Shown here: piece by piece, positions 42,387-50,807 of the stretch
How the letters are laid out: every line of letters starts with the position of its first letter
How positions within the stretch are numbered: the first letter of the stretch is position 1
Source of the DNA: Paraburkholderia flagellata
Lineage (GTDB): Bacteria; Pseudomonadota; Gammaproteobacteria; Burkholderiales; Burkholderiaceae
NCBI RefSeq assembly: GCF_021390645.1
Contig: NZ_JAJEJT010000003.1
Coordinates: 496,001 to 560,000 of the forward strand
DNA length: 64,000 bases
Direction: 5' to 3'
The notes under the pieces: generated by a model
Database searches by the model: none
The model's input: only the letters and a program-made list of their open reading frames with translations
What the model was told of the DNA's origin: nothing
Position numbers and translations under genes: made by a program

Positions 42387-43058
42387 ATGTCGCTTCAGGA
42401 CAAACTCGACGCATTCAAAGCAGACTTCAAGGCCGGCAAGGCGCCTTATTTCGCCCCGCCGGAAATCCATCCGATCATGGAGCGCGCAACAGCCGAGCTC
42501 ATCGCGAGCGGCCAGGCCAGCCGCGCCGTGAAAGCGGGCGACCCCGCCCCAACCTTCCGCCTCAAAGATCAGGACGGACAGGAGGTCACGTCGACGGATC
42601 TGTTGAACCAGGGTCCGCTGGTCGTGACGTTCTATCGCGGCGTGTGGTGTCCCTACTGCAATCTGGAATTGCAGGCGCTCAACGAAGCGCTGCCCGAGTT
42701 GCAGCGCCTTGGCGCCAGCGTGGTGGCAATTTCACCGCAGTCCGCCGTCAACAGCCGCAAATCGGTGCGCGTAAACGGACTGAATTTCCCAGTGCTCAAC
42801 GACACGCACAATGAAACCGCCGGCGCATTCGGCCTGCGCTTCGCACTGCCCGACTATCTCGTCGATCTGTACAAGGCACTCAAGAACGATCTACCCGCCT
42901 TCAACGGCGACCCGAGCTGGACACTGCCGATGCCGGCGCGCTACGTGATCGGCATTGACGGAATCGTTGCGTACTCCGAAGTCAATCCCGACTATACGCA
43001 CCGTCCCGACCCTTCCGAAATGATCCCGGTGCTCCAAAAGCTCATGCAGACGCACTGA
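42387..43058 (+). CDS. Peroxiredoxin-like (AhpC/TSA) protein
   Basis: This 223-residue thioredoxin-fold protein has the redox site FYRGVWCPYCNLELQAL with Cys88 and Cys91. That CxxC arrangement is found in the peroxiredoxin-like family 2 and not in standard 2-Cys peroxiredoxins. Preceding residues form a 50-residue helical extension. It likely reduces peroxides or disulfides in the cytoplasm. The ATG at 42387 follows GGAG. It is the last gene of the OYE/SDR unit and convergent with a LysR gene; an 8-bp stem lies between them. Confidence 0.85.
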   Translation: MSLQDKLDAFKADFKAGKAPYFAPPEIHPIMERATAELIASGQASRAVKAGDPAPTFRLKDQDGQEVTSTDLLNQGPLVVTFYRGVWCPYCNLELQALNEALPELQRLGASVVAISPQSAVNSRKSVRVNGLNFPVLNDTHNETAGAFGLRFALPDYLVDLYKALKNDLPAFNGDPSWTLPMPARYVIGIDGIVAYSEVNPDYTHRPDPSEMIPVLQKLMQTH

Positions 43059-43074
43059 ACCGCTCGCGCCTCGC

Positions 43075-43101
43075 GCCGCGCCGCCGCGGGACCGGCGCGG
43101 C
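43075..43101. terminator. GC-rich hairpin between convergent genes
   Basis: GCCGCGCC (43075-43082) and GGCGCGGC (43094-43101) form a perfect 8-bp stem with an 11-nt loop, 17 bp after the peroxiredoxin-like stop and 42 bp before the end of the convergent LysR gene. It could act as a bidirectional terminator, although no T-run follows. Confidence 0.45.
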
Positions 43102-43142
43102 TCGCCCCATTACCGGAAAGCGCGGCGAAGTCTTGCGAAGCG

Positions 43143-44036
43143 TCATGGCGGCGCTTCGGCCAGCACACTTTCGACAAAGGCCACGAAGGCCCTGGCTCTT
43201 GAGGTAACGAGCCGGCCCGCGGGGAACACCGCCCACAGGTCCACCGCTGGCAATTGCCAATCAGTCAGCACGGCACGCACGCGGCCGTCGGCCAGCTCAG
43301 GCGAGAACATCCATTGCGACGCAATGGCAAGCCCCATGTGCCCGAGCACCGCAGTGCGGATACCTTCCGCGGCACTAACGCGCACGCGGCCCGACACTAC
43401 CACGGCCGTTTCGGCGCCGTTCTGGCTGAACGACCAGGACTCACCTCCACCACGCTGCGAATACACGATGGCCTGATGGCGGCTCAGGTCGGCAGGCGTG
43501 GCGGGCACACCGGCCTCCTCGAAATACTCAGGTGTGCCTACCACGAGCCGCGGGCTGCGGCTGATGCGCCGCGCGGTCATGCCTGAATCGTCGAGGCTAC
43601 CCATGCGCAGCGACACATCCATGCCCTCCTCCAGCAGATCGATGTTGCGGTCGTCCAGCACGATATCGATCTCGAGTTGCGGATGCTGGTCGAGAAAGCG
43701 CTTGAGCGCCGGCATGACGTGCAGGCGCGCGAACGTCGGCGCCGCCGAAACGCGCAGCCGCCCGGACACGCTCTCCGAAGACTGCTTCGCGGCGTTCTCG
43801 GCCTCGTCCGCCTCCTCGATGGCGACCCGTGCGTGCTCGTAGAAGCGCTGGCCGGCATCGGTCGTATTGAGGCCACGCGTAGAACGCAGCAGCAAGCGCG
43901 TGCCCAGCCGTTCCTCGAGCTGAGCGACCGACTTGGAGACGGCGGGCTGCCCCACGTTCAGGCGCCTCGCAGCGGCGGAAAAGGAGCCAGACTCGACGAC
44001 GGCGACGAACGTCTCCATGGCTGTCATACGATCCAT
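43143..44036 (-). CDS. LysR-family transcriptional regulator
   Basis: This 297-residue LysR regulator has the winged helix at residues 3-62 (AMETFVAVVESGSFSAAARRL, QPAVSKSVAQLEERLGTRLL) and a PBP-like effector domain at about 90-295. It belongs to the AaeR/CrgA-like group that often senses electrophiles, aromatics or xenobiotics. It is encoded convergently with the OYE-SDR-peroxiredoxin-like unit. Its own upstream region faces an empty 490-bp stretch, so the target is not obvious from geometry; the OYE unit is the best guess. Confidence 0.9.
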   Translation of the reverse strand: MDRMTAMETFVAVVESGSFSAAARRLNVGQPAVSKSVAQLEERLGTRLLLRSTRGLNTTDAGQRFYEHARVAIEEADEAENAAKQSSESVSGRLRVSAAPTFARLHVMPALKRFLDQHPQLEIDIVLDDRNIDLLEEGMDVSLRMGSLDDSGMTARRISRSPRLVVGTPEYFEEAGVPATPADLSRHQAIVYSQRGGGESWSFSQNGAETAVVVSGRVRVSAAEGIRTAVLGHMGLAIASQWMFSPELADGRVRAVLTDWQLPAVDLWAVFPAGRLVTSRARAFVAFVESVLAEAPP

Positions 44037-44529
44037 CGCTAATCCTCTTTTTGCATGATTCGAATCGAGCCTCGAGGGTACGCGAAAGCAGCGATACGGT
44101 GTTCGGCTGCGTCAGGATTCAGGCGGCGCTCTCCCCAGGATAAATCGCAACGGCCGTTTGTAGTGGAAACACCGAAGGCGCGCCGTCCCCACACCACCGC
44201 AACCACACCGGCCTTGGCGACCTCGGGCAGAGCTAACAGAAACCATGCGAAGTTCGGAAGCGAGGAAGCGGATCGAGCGTCAGGAACGCACCGATAGACG
44301 GTGCGAGCCATGCGACCAGAGTGGACGCCATGACTAGCTCAAGCTGCTCGCGGACATAGCGCCTGTCATCGGCAAACGGGCCCCGAAGCCACACGCTGGC
44401 GGCGCAAATGCGTGGCCCATGACCGAAGCGGGCCGGCTACGGCGGTCCGCCTGGGGCGGAAGTCGGCCCGCAACGGACGGTCACCCACACGCAAAGCGCC
44501 CGTTCAGCCAGGCTCTGCCGGACGCTTTG
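44037..44529. other. 493-bp intergenic region, nothing confirmed
   Basis: This lies between the start of the LysR gene and the 3' end of the LysE-type gene. A minus-strand stretch around 44240-44400 reads in a protein-like way (for example RRYVREQLELVMASTLVAWL) but has stops on both sides, no start and no recognised family. It may be a decayed gene, which I cannot confirm. Confidence 0.4.
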
Positions 44530-45147
44530 TTAACGAAATGCCTGCCGGATTCCCAGCGCAATCATGAGACCTCCGCATGTGAGGTCGATCCATGCCTTCG
44601 CGCGACGATACGCCGTCGCAATCGCCGCGTGCGATAGAACGAGCGCGACTGCTCCGTACCAGCACGTCGCTGATGCACCGACAGTAGCAAGCATCGAGAA
44701 GAACGTCGCCATGGAAACGTGGGTGGGCACGGCTGAGGAAAACACCGCCGCATAAAAGGCAATGGACTTCGGGTTCGCGATATTTGTCGCGATACCTTGC
44801 AGGAAGGCGGCACGAAACAGAGGCGCCTTCGTTGGGTGACGTGCTCCTGAGGGGGTTGCCCGTGCCGACATAACGAGCCGCAGCCCGAACCAGACCAGAT
44901 AGGCCGCGCCAGCAAGCCTGACGCCGACAGCGAGCCACGGGAAAATGGCGAACACCATCCCGATACCAAGGATGGCGCAAGTCGCCCAGAACAGATTCAC
45001 CGTCACGATTCCGGCGACAAGCGAGAGCGCATCGGAGCGTCTGCCGGCTACCGCCTTGTGAGTGATTGCGACGAAGTTCGGCCCGGGTATGACGACACCT
45101 GCCGCATAGACAGAAAAGACTGTCGCAATAGCAGACCAATCAACCAT
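44530..45147 (-). CDS. LysE/RhtB-family amino acid exporter
   Basis: This 205-residue inner-membrane protein has six predicted helices. It carries the family's IPGPNFVAITHKAVAGRRSDAL motif near the N-terminus and IANPKSIAFYAAVFSS in the middle. Members export lysine, threonine, homoserine lactone or cysteine derivatives. The frame is open 24 codons further upstream, but ATG at 45147 has GAGG nearby and starts directly before helix 1. It is a single gene with no neighbouring regulator on the opposite strand. Confidence 0.88.
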   Translation of the reverse strand: MVDWSAIATVFSVYAAGVVIPGPNFVAITHKAVAGRRSDALSLVAGIVTVNLFWATCAILGIGMVFAIFPWLAVGVRLAGAAYLVWFGLRLVMSARATPSGARHPTKAPLFRAAFLQGIATNIANPKSIAFYAAVFSSAVPTHVSMATFFSMLATVGASATCWYGAVALVLSHAAIATAYRRAKAWIDLTCGGLMIALGIRQAFR

Positions 45148-45262
45148 TTGTAGCCTCAGTGAATTGTGGTTGTACAAAACGTGGAGTTGCTTCATCGACA
45201 GTATTCTGAAGCAATTCACGACTGACCGCTGTTGGCCGAGAGCACCAGTTCAATGAAGGTTC

Positions 45263-45301
45263 TGCGAAGCTGCCGTTGAAGTCTTCAACGGCAGCTTCGC
45301 A
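45263..45301. repeat. 39-bp perfect palindrome
   Basis: The arms TGCGAAGCTGCCGTTGAAG (45263-45281) and its exact reverse complement (45283-45301) flank a single central T. It sits between the LysE-type gene and the 3' end of the F420-reductase-like gene, both on the minus strand. As RNA it would fold into a very stable hairpin, but no T-run follows on either strand. Confidence 0.75.
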
Positions 45302-45410
45302 CAGTCTGCCATGAGGGGGTCATTCCTGCACCTTGCCGTTCGGACGTTAAGGCGTCGGTCGTGTCGGGCAATCGGCCATTCGACTCCGCGAAATGTCCCG
45401 AAACAGCTGT

Positions 45411-46010
45411 TCACGAGTCAAACTTGATCAAGTCCTTGAAGATCAGTTGTCCCCAGTTATTTTCGCGCGCGTGCACAAGCAGTCCACCGTCCGAAAGCCC
45501 GCCAAGTTTGATCGGCGAGAAACCGAGATTTTCCGCAAGCGTACCAATCTCCGCTGCGGCGCCGTCATCGTCGCTCGCCAGGAACACGACTCTCCTGCCA
45601 CCATGTACGGCCGGGTCCTGGCCGAGGACAGCAGCAACCAAATGATTGAAGCCTTTCACCAGCCTGGCTCCGGTGAATGCGTTCGCGACGAAAGCTGAGG
45701 ACGGAAGGCCGTCCAGTTCGTCAAGCGGGGCGAACGTGTTCATCACGTCGATGATCGTCTTTCCCTTCCAGCTGGGCAGCGCCTTCGCAACCTCCGGGTG
45801 CGACTCGAAACGGACAGCCAAAAAGATGGTGTCCGCCTTGACGGCTTCCGCCAGGGTTTTGGGAATGATTCCGGGTCCGATCGCGGCCACATCGGATGCA
45901 AAGCTCGACGGGTCGCGCGTGGTTGCAATGGATACTTCGATACCGCTGCGGGCAAACGCCTCGGCAAGCGCGTGGCCGATCTTGCCGAAGCCGATGATTG
46001 CATAGCTCAT
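45411..46010 (-). CDS. NADPH-dependent F420-reductase-like oxidoreductase
   Basis: This 199-residue Rossmann protein of the Npd/F420-reductase type (also DUF2000-like NADP oxidoreductase with coenzyme F420 domain) begins MSYAIIGFGKIGHALAEAF, the dinucleotide-binding glycine motif. IATTRDPSSFAS follows, with residues for the NADP phosphate. The organism group is not known for F420, so an NADP-dependent reductase role is more probable. AAGGAG precedes the ATG. It is the third gene of a minus-strand unit after two SDR genes that starts at 47604, facing a LysR gene. Confidence 0.83.
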   Translation of the reverse strand: MSYAIIGFGKIGHALAEAFARSGIEVSIATTRDPSSFASDVAAIGPGIIPKTLAEAVKADTIFLAVRFESHPEVAKALPSWKGKTIIDVMNTFAPLDELDGLPSSAFVANAFTGARLVKGFNHLVAAVLGQDPAVHGGRRVVFLASDDDGAAAEIGTLAENLGFSPIKLGGLSDGGLLVHARENNWGQLIFKDLIKFDS

Positions 46011-46037
46011 ATATTCTCCTTCGGTTTGTCGGCGCGC

Positions 46038-46805
46038 TCAGAGCTTGTAGCCGCCGCTCGCCTCAATCGTCTGGCCGGTTACCCAGTGGCCTTCGTCGGA
46101 GGCCAGGAACGCCACGACGGCAGCGATTTCTGAAGGTTCGCCGAAGCGCCCCAGCGCGATTCCGGCCTCGACTGCCTTCACGAGTTCGGGATTCTCTCTG
46201 AAGGCCGCGTTCGCGTCCGTTCGCGTGTAGCCCGGCGCTACAGCGTTCGCAGTAATTCCGCGCGGCCCCAGATCGGACGCGAGCGCATGGGTCAGGTTGT
46301 TGATGGCCGCTTTGGCCATCGAGTAGACGGGCGCAGCTGTCACGGGCTTCGTGGCGGCAGCGGAAGAGATGTTGATGATGCGTCCATCATCGGCAAGACG
46401 CTCCAGAGCAGCCTGAACGATGAAGAAGGGCGCACGGGCGTATACCGCCATCAGGGTGTCCCAACTCTCGGGCGTCGCGTCCTTGAAGCCAACCCAGCCG
46501 GAATTTCCAGCGTTGTTGACCAGAATGTCGAGAGCTTTGCTTCCGTTGCGCCTGGTGAACTCATCGTCGAGTTTCTCGAACAGGGCCGGGACGGTCGTCG
46601 GGTCAACGAGATTAGCGTGGATCGCGAACGCAGTGCCTCCAGCTTTCTCGATGGCCGCGACCGCCTCGTCTGCGCCAGATCTGCTGGCGTTGTAGGTCAG
46701 CGCGACCATCGCACCATCCTTTGCAAGACGTTCAGCGATGGCGCGGCCAATGCCCCGCGATGCCCCGGTAACGAGAGCAGTTTTTCCCTTGAGAGATTGT
46801 CCCAT
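46038..46805 (-). CDS. SDR-family oxidoreductase
   Basis: This 255-residue classical SDR has the cofactor motif LVTGASRGIGRAIAERL, the structural NNAG motif in ILVNNAGNSGW, and active-site residues in INISSAAATKPVTAAPVYSMAK (Ser, Tyr, Lys). ATG at 46805 follows GGAGG; the longer frame overlaps the upstream gene only by chance. It is 27 bp before the F420-reductase-like gene and 64 bp after another SDR gene. Three stand-alone NADP-type oxidoreductases in a row with a LysR regulator suggest carbonyl detoxification or a secondary pathway. Confidence 0.88.
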   Translation of the reverse strand: MGQSLKGKTALVTGASRGIGRAIAERLAKDGAMVALTYNASRSGADEAVAAIEKAGGTAFAIHANLVDPTTVPALFEKLDDEFTRRNGSKALDILVNNAGNSGWVGFKDATPESWDTLMAVYARAPFFIVQAALERLADDGRIINISSAAATKPVTAAPVYSMAKAAINNLTHALASDLGPRGITANAVAPGYTRTDANAAFRENPELVKAVEAGIALGRFGEPSEIAAVVAFLASDEGHWVTGQTIEASGGYKL

Positions 46806-46869
46806 TTCATTTTCCTCCGTAGATGTGCGCACGACCGGATCACTGGAGTGTCCGGCCGGGCGTGGTGCA

Positions 46870-47604
46870 TCAGAGTTGCGCCAGGCCACCGTCGGCGGCG
46901 ACCTCGCTGGCTGTCATGAAGCTGCTGTCGGACGACGCGAGAAAGGCGGCCACCGCCCCGATCTCCGCCGGATCAGCCATGCGCTGGAGCGGAGTCATCG
47001 AGGCGAAGACCTTCTGGCCCTCTTCGCCCAGCGCTTCCTTCGCGAGTTCGGTCGCCGTCGCCCCGGGCGACAGCACGTTGACCCGGATGCCGGTGCCCTT
47101 CAGATCCTCCGCCCAGGTCCGCGCGAGGTTGCGCACTGCCGCCTTGCTCGCGCTGTAGGCGCTGAACGCCGGAGCGCCCGTGGTGCCGGCGCTCGATCCG
47201 GTCAGGATGATTGAACCGCCCTGGCCCATCAGCGGCAGCGCCTTCTGGACCGTGAAAATCGTACCTTTCACATTGGTGTCGAAGGTTTCGTCAATGTGCC
47301 CGGCAGTGATCTTGCCGAGCGGAAGCGGGCTTCCCGTGCCAGCATTGGCGAAGACGATGTCGAGCGTTCCGCGCTCGGCCTTTACCACCGCGTAGAGCCG
47401 GTCGAGGTCGGCCGGATCGGAGACCGACCCCTTTACCGCGCGGGCATTGGGCCCGAGGTCGGCCACAGCGGCGTCGAGCGCTTCCTGCCGGCGGCCAAAG
47501 ATGAAGACGAAGGCGCCCTCCTCGATGAAGCGCTTTGCAGCGGCGCGGCCGATGCCGGTAGCGCCGCCGGTGATCACAGCGGTCTTTCCATTCAGTCTGG
47601 TCAT
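46870..47604 (-). CDS. SDR-family oxidoreductase
   Basis: This 244-residue classical SDR begins MTRLNGKTAVITGGATGIGRAAAKRF with the glycine-rich cofactor motif. The active site is in ILTGSSAGTTGAPAFSAYSASK (Ser, Tyr, Lys) and is complete. ATG at 47604 is favoured over 47613 because AAGGA is 8 bases upstream. It is the first gene of the minus-strand SDR/SDR/F420-reductase-like unit and is divergent from the LysR gene at 47709 across 104 bp, so that regulator most likely controls it. Its relation to 3-oxoacyl-ACP reductase-like enzymes is general, and its substrate is unknown. Confidence 0.88.
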   Translation of the reverse strand: MTRLNGKTAVITGGATGIGRAAAKRFIEEGAFVFIFGRRQEALDAAVADLGPNARAVKGSVSDPADLDRLYAVVKAERGTLDIVFANAGTGSPLPLGKITAGHIDETFDTNVKGTIFTVQKALPLMGQGGSIILTGSSAGTTGAPAFSAYSASKAAVRNLARTWAEDLKGTGIRVNVLSPGATATELAKEALGEEGQKVFASMTPLQRMADPAEIGAVAAFLASSDSSFMTASEVAADGGLAQL

Positions 47605-47673
47605 GTCATGCATCCTTCGAGAGAAACGACAAACACCATTCTGGAGCGCTTGATTCATGAAGCCAATTGACTA

Positions 47674-47704
47674 AATATCTATAACTACGATCTACTTTTT
47701 AGAT
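47674..47704. promoter_or_regulatory. AT-rich divergent LysR/SDR promoter with inverted repeat
   Basis: The short gap between the divergent SDR and LysR genes is AT-rich. TATCTA around 47674 is repeated inverted as TAGATA at 47699-47704, immediately before the LysR start. This is a candidate LysR binding region, called from position and symmetry only. Confidence 0.35.
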
Positions 47705-47708
47705 AGCC

Positions 47709-48650
47709 ATGCTCGACAACGTCACCATCAATCAACTGCGGGCCTTCGTCGCCGTGTGTGACCAGGGAAGCTTTTCCGGGGCTGCACGGGAGCTGAAGCG
47801 TGCCCAGTCGGCGATCAGTCACGCGATCAACGCGCTCGAGAGCGCCTTTGATGTGGTGCTGTTCGAGCGCAACACCCGCAAAGCGACGCTGACGGCCGCT
47901 GGTCGCAGCCTCCTGCCTGATGCTCGCGGTGTGATCTCGCGCACCGAGGAAATGAAGATGCGCGCGGTTGCCATTGCTGAAGCCGGGGTCCCACAGGTCT
48001 CGGTTGCCGTGGATACCTACTTTCCGCGTGCGCACCTGATCGAATGCCTGCGCACACTGCAGGCGGACTTTCCAACGGTTGCAATCAATCTGCGCATGAC
48101 GACGATGCAGGACGGCGAGCGTTTGGTTCTCGAAGGCACGTGCGCGTTGGCGGTGACGATCACGGACGTGCCGGAGCTGAGCCCCGGCACCATAGAAAGG
48201 CAGCATCTATGTGACACGCAAATGGTGACCGTCTGTGCGCCATCGCATCCGCTGGCCGCAATCGCGGGGCCAATTCCACGGGAGGAATTTGGCCGGCATA
48301 TCCAGCTCGTCGTAACCGACAATCAGCCCGATGCGGAGAAGACACAACAGGGGGTCGCCAGTGAACGCCAGTGGCGCGTGAATGACCTCGGCGCGAAGCA
48401 CGATCTGCTCAGGGGAAGCTTGTGCTGGGGGCACATGCCGCATCATATGGTTGCGGAAGACCTTGTGAATGGAACACTTGTCGAACTCCGGCGGCGCGCA
48501 TGGCATATGCGCCCTCTCACGTTCATGATCTCGCAGCGGCGCGGGTACTCGTTTGCAGAATGTGAGGCACGGCTGGTCGAACTCCTTGGCAATCACCATT
48601 CCTCCTCTAAAGGTGGGCAGACCAAGGCCAGCGTAAAACGCGGTCGCTGA
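47709..48650 (+). CDS. LysR-family transcriptional regulator
   Basis: This 313-residue LysR regulator has its winged helix at residues 5-65 (VTINQLRAFVAVCDQGSFSGA, SAISHAINALESAFDVVLFE) and an effector domain at about 92-295. The LysR arm VPQVSVAVDTYFPRAHLIECL is typical. The ATG sits in an AT-rich divergent promoter with the SDR gene at 47604, which is the likely target. Its 3' end overlaps the region of an antisense hydrolase remnant, so the last 20 residues (HHSSSKGGQTKASVKRGR) may be a degraded or run-on tail. Confidence 0.88.
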   Translation: MLDNVTINQLRAFVAVCDQGSFSGAARELKRAQSAISHAINALESAFDVVLFERNTRKATLTAAGRSLLPDARGVISRTEEMKMRAVAIAEAGVPQVSVAVDTYFPRAHLIECLRTLQADFPTVAINLRMTTMQDGERLVLEGTCALAVTITDVPELSPGTIERQHLCDTQMVTVCAPSHPLAAIAGPIPREEFGRHIQLVVTDNQPDAEKTQQGVASERQWRVNDLGAKHDLLRGSLCWGHMPHHMVAEDLVNGTLVELRRRAWHMRPLTFMISQRRGYSFAECEARLVELLGNHHSSSKGGQTKASVKRGR

Positions 48651-48689
48651 TGCGTTTGCTCGGAGACGCTGCGATCCAGACCATGACGT

Positions 48690-48862
48690 GGGCACGACCA
48701 CGTCTCGAGCGGCGAGACTTTCATTTCCTTCCGTTCACTCTCACTCCAAAGCACGAGTACGGGACAGGCGAGCTTCCGGCCCGCAGCGAAATCGCTCGCG
48801 TCGTGCTCGAGATCCTCAGACGTCGCGGCGCGATAATCCTCACCCACGATGCTCTGGTCGAC
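48690..48862 (-). pseudogene. Alpha/beta hydrolase (haloacetate dehalogenase-like) remnant
   Basis: On the minus strand, VGEDYRAATSEDLEHDASDF and AAGRKLACPVLVLWSESE match the region before the acidic residue of fluoroacetate/haloacetate dehalogenase-type hydrolases (EDYRA, DLEHD, CPVLVLWG). The nucleophile and the catalytic His-containing C-terminus are not found in frame. The fragment lies antisense to the end of the LysR gene and just downstream of the DLH gene. It is a relict. Confidence 0.6.
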
Positions 48863-48968
48863 ACGCCTACGCGCGCCTCGCCGCCATCGGGGCGAAGCCG
48901 GCTCGCGGCCGAACCCGACACCTATATCGATGCCGCGCTGGCGAAGATTGCGGGAAGACTCGAAGTGC

Positions 48969-49703
48969 TTACAGCGTTCGCTTGAATAACGCCAACAGCT
49001 CGGTCCACCCGCGCTCGGCCGCCTTCTGGTTGTACACCGGAAAATCAGGCTTCATCCAACCATGCGCTGCGCCCTCGTACCTCTCAGCGCGATATCGCAC
49101 GCCTGCATTTCGCAAAGACGCTTCAAAGCGCTCCGCCATGTCTGCGGGATAGTGCGCGTCGTTGTCCGCTGCCGCAATGTACAACTCTGCCTCGAGCCCC
49201 GCGACGAATCGATGAGGACTGCTTGGCGCATCGGTCGCAAGATTGCCACCGTGAAAACTGGCAACGCCCGCGAATCGATCGGGATACGCGGCCGCGGAGG
49301 TAATCGCCATCCCACCGCCCATGCAGAATCCGACAGCGCCGTAACGATCGCCTTTTATGTCCGCTCTGCTATCGAGATACGCGATGAGGGCCTCCGTATC
49401 CTCAGCGGCTTTGTCGTTCCCCGTAGTTGCCATCAAGGGACCTAGAATAGCCATCACGTCGCCCCGGAAAACCTCTGCAGGCACAAGAGGCCCATACGGT
49501 CCAAATCGATAGAACAGATCGGGGAGCAGGACCACGAAGCCTGAATCCGCCAGCCGCCCTGCCATCGCCAAAACCGCCGGACGTATCCCGCCTGCGTCCA
49601 TGTAAAAAATCACGCCCGGCCACCGACCTGAGCCCGCCGGGCTGAATACGTGGGTTTCACAGTCGCCATCGTTGGTGCGGACAGTCACTTTCTCGTAAGG
49701 CAT
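48969..49703 (-). CDS. Dienelactone hydrolase-family protein
   Basis: This 244-residue alpha/beta hydrolase of the DLH family has Cys127 as the nucleophile in GAVGFCMGGGMAI, a possible acid in IAAADNDAHYPADM, and the His of YEGAAHGWMKPDF, so the Cys-Asp-His triad is intact. DLH enzymes open enol-lactones formed in aromatic catabolism. It is the last gene of the long minus-strand unit, 33 bp after the XdhC gene, and could open a lactone produced from the hydroxylated substrate. The alternative is a general ester hydrolase. Confidence 0.87.
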   Translation of the reverse strand: MPYEKVTVRTNDGDCETHVFSPAGSGRWPGVIFYMDAGGIRPAVLAMAGRLADSGFVVLLPDLFYRFGPYGPLVPAEVFRGDVMAILGPLMATTGNDKAAEDTEALIAYLDSRADIKGDRYGAVGFCMGGGMAITSAAAYPDRFAGVASFHGGNLATDAPSSPHRFVAGLEAELYIAAADNDAHYPADMAERFEASLRNAGVRYRAERYEGAAHGWMKPDFPVYNQKAAERGWTELLALFKRTL

Positions 49704-49736
49704 CGCGACAAACTCTCAATAGAAGGTACGGAACCA

Positions 49737-50759
49737 TTAAACGCATGCATTGATCGCGGGAGTATTCGCAACTTCTCTCGCCGCCTTCGCACACTCAACC
49801 CGGAGGGTCGCCGGTAGCAACACACTATTCTTCGCCGCTGTCACTTCCGCAAGGATCGATATCGCGATTTCGGGGGGTGTGCGGCTGCCGATATAGATCC
49901 CGGCCGGACCGCGTAAGCGCGCAAGCTGTGCGTCGTTTAGATCGAACTCTTTGAGCCGTTCCCGTCGCGCGGCATTGTTGCGTCGCGAACCGAGCGCACC
50001 GACGTAGAACGCCGGTGTCTTCAGCGCTTCCATTAGCGCGAGGTCGTCGAGCTTTGGATCGTGCGTGAGTGTAATCATCGCACTGCGTTCGTCGAGTTTC
50101 ATATCCAGAACCGTATCGTCGGGCATCGTACGGGTGAGCCTCGTGCCGGGAACGTCCCAGGTGTGCATGTACTCCTCGCGCGGATCGCACACTGTCACCT
50201 GATAATCGAGCCCTGTCGCGATCTGGCACAAGTAACGCGATAGCTGTCCCGCGCCAATTACCAGCATACGGTAGCGCGGACCGTGAATCGTCGTCAGGTG
50301 TGTTTCGTTGAAGTACACACCGTCAGTCGTACTCGCTGGCCCAAGTGTCGCTGCACCCGTCACCATGTCCAACGTGCGCGCCACCAGCTCGCCCCGACCG
50401 AGCGCTTCGTACACGGCATGAATACCGCTTTGCGGCGTAATCGGCTCGAGCACGAGTTGCATCGTGCCTCCGCATGGCAGCCCGAAACGACGCGCCTCCT
50501 CGGCGCTAATGCCGTATTCGACCACTTCGGGTGCCGTTTGCGTGACGCCGTATCGACGCACCCGGTCGATGAGGTCATCTTCGATGCAACCGCCCGAAAT
50601 GGAGCCCACCACATGACCATCGTCACGCAGAACGAGCATCGCGCCCTCCGGGCGCGGCGATGAGCCCCAGGTCTTCACCACGGTCACGAGCAGCATGCGG
50701 TCGCCCGCATCGAGCCAGCGCATCGCAGCTTCCAGAACCTCAAAATCGACACTGTTCAT
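49737..50759 (-). CDS. XdhC/CoxI-family molybdenum cofactor protein
   Basis: This 340-residue protein is of the XdhC/CoxI family, which binds sulfurated molybdenum cofactor and loads it into xanthine-oxidase-family enzymes. The N-terminal domain has VVKTWGSSPRPEGAMLVLRD and SISGGCIEDDL. The C-terminal Rossmann domain has VIGAGQLSRYLCQIA and FYVGALGSRRNNAARRERL. ATG at 50759 is preferred to the GTG six bases earlier because of the AAAGG spacing. Its presence in the same unit as the fused Mo hydroxylase at 56941-59886 strongly implies it serves that enzyme. Confidence 0.9.
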   Translation of the reverse strand: MNSVDFEVLEAAMRWLDAGDRMLLVTVVKTWGSSPRPEGAMLVLRDDGHVVGSISGGCIEDDLIDRVRRYGVTQTAPEVVEYGISAEEARRFGLPCGGTMQLVLEPITPQSGIHAVYEALGRGELVARTLDMVTGAATLGPASTTDGVYFNETHLTTIHGPRYRMLVIGAGQLSRYLCQIATGLDYQVTVCDPREEYMHTWDVPGTRLTRTMPDDTVLDMKLDERSAMITLTHDPKLDDLALMEALKTPAFYVGALGSRRNNAARRERLKEFDLNDAQLARLRGPAGIYIGSRTPPEIAISILAEVTAAKNSVLLPATLRVECAKAAREVANTPAINACV

Positions 50760-50807
50760 ACTCACCTTTCCTTCGATACGTGGTCAAGCGATTTCACGCG
50801 GGCGGCG

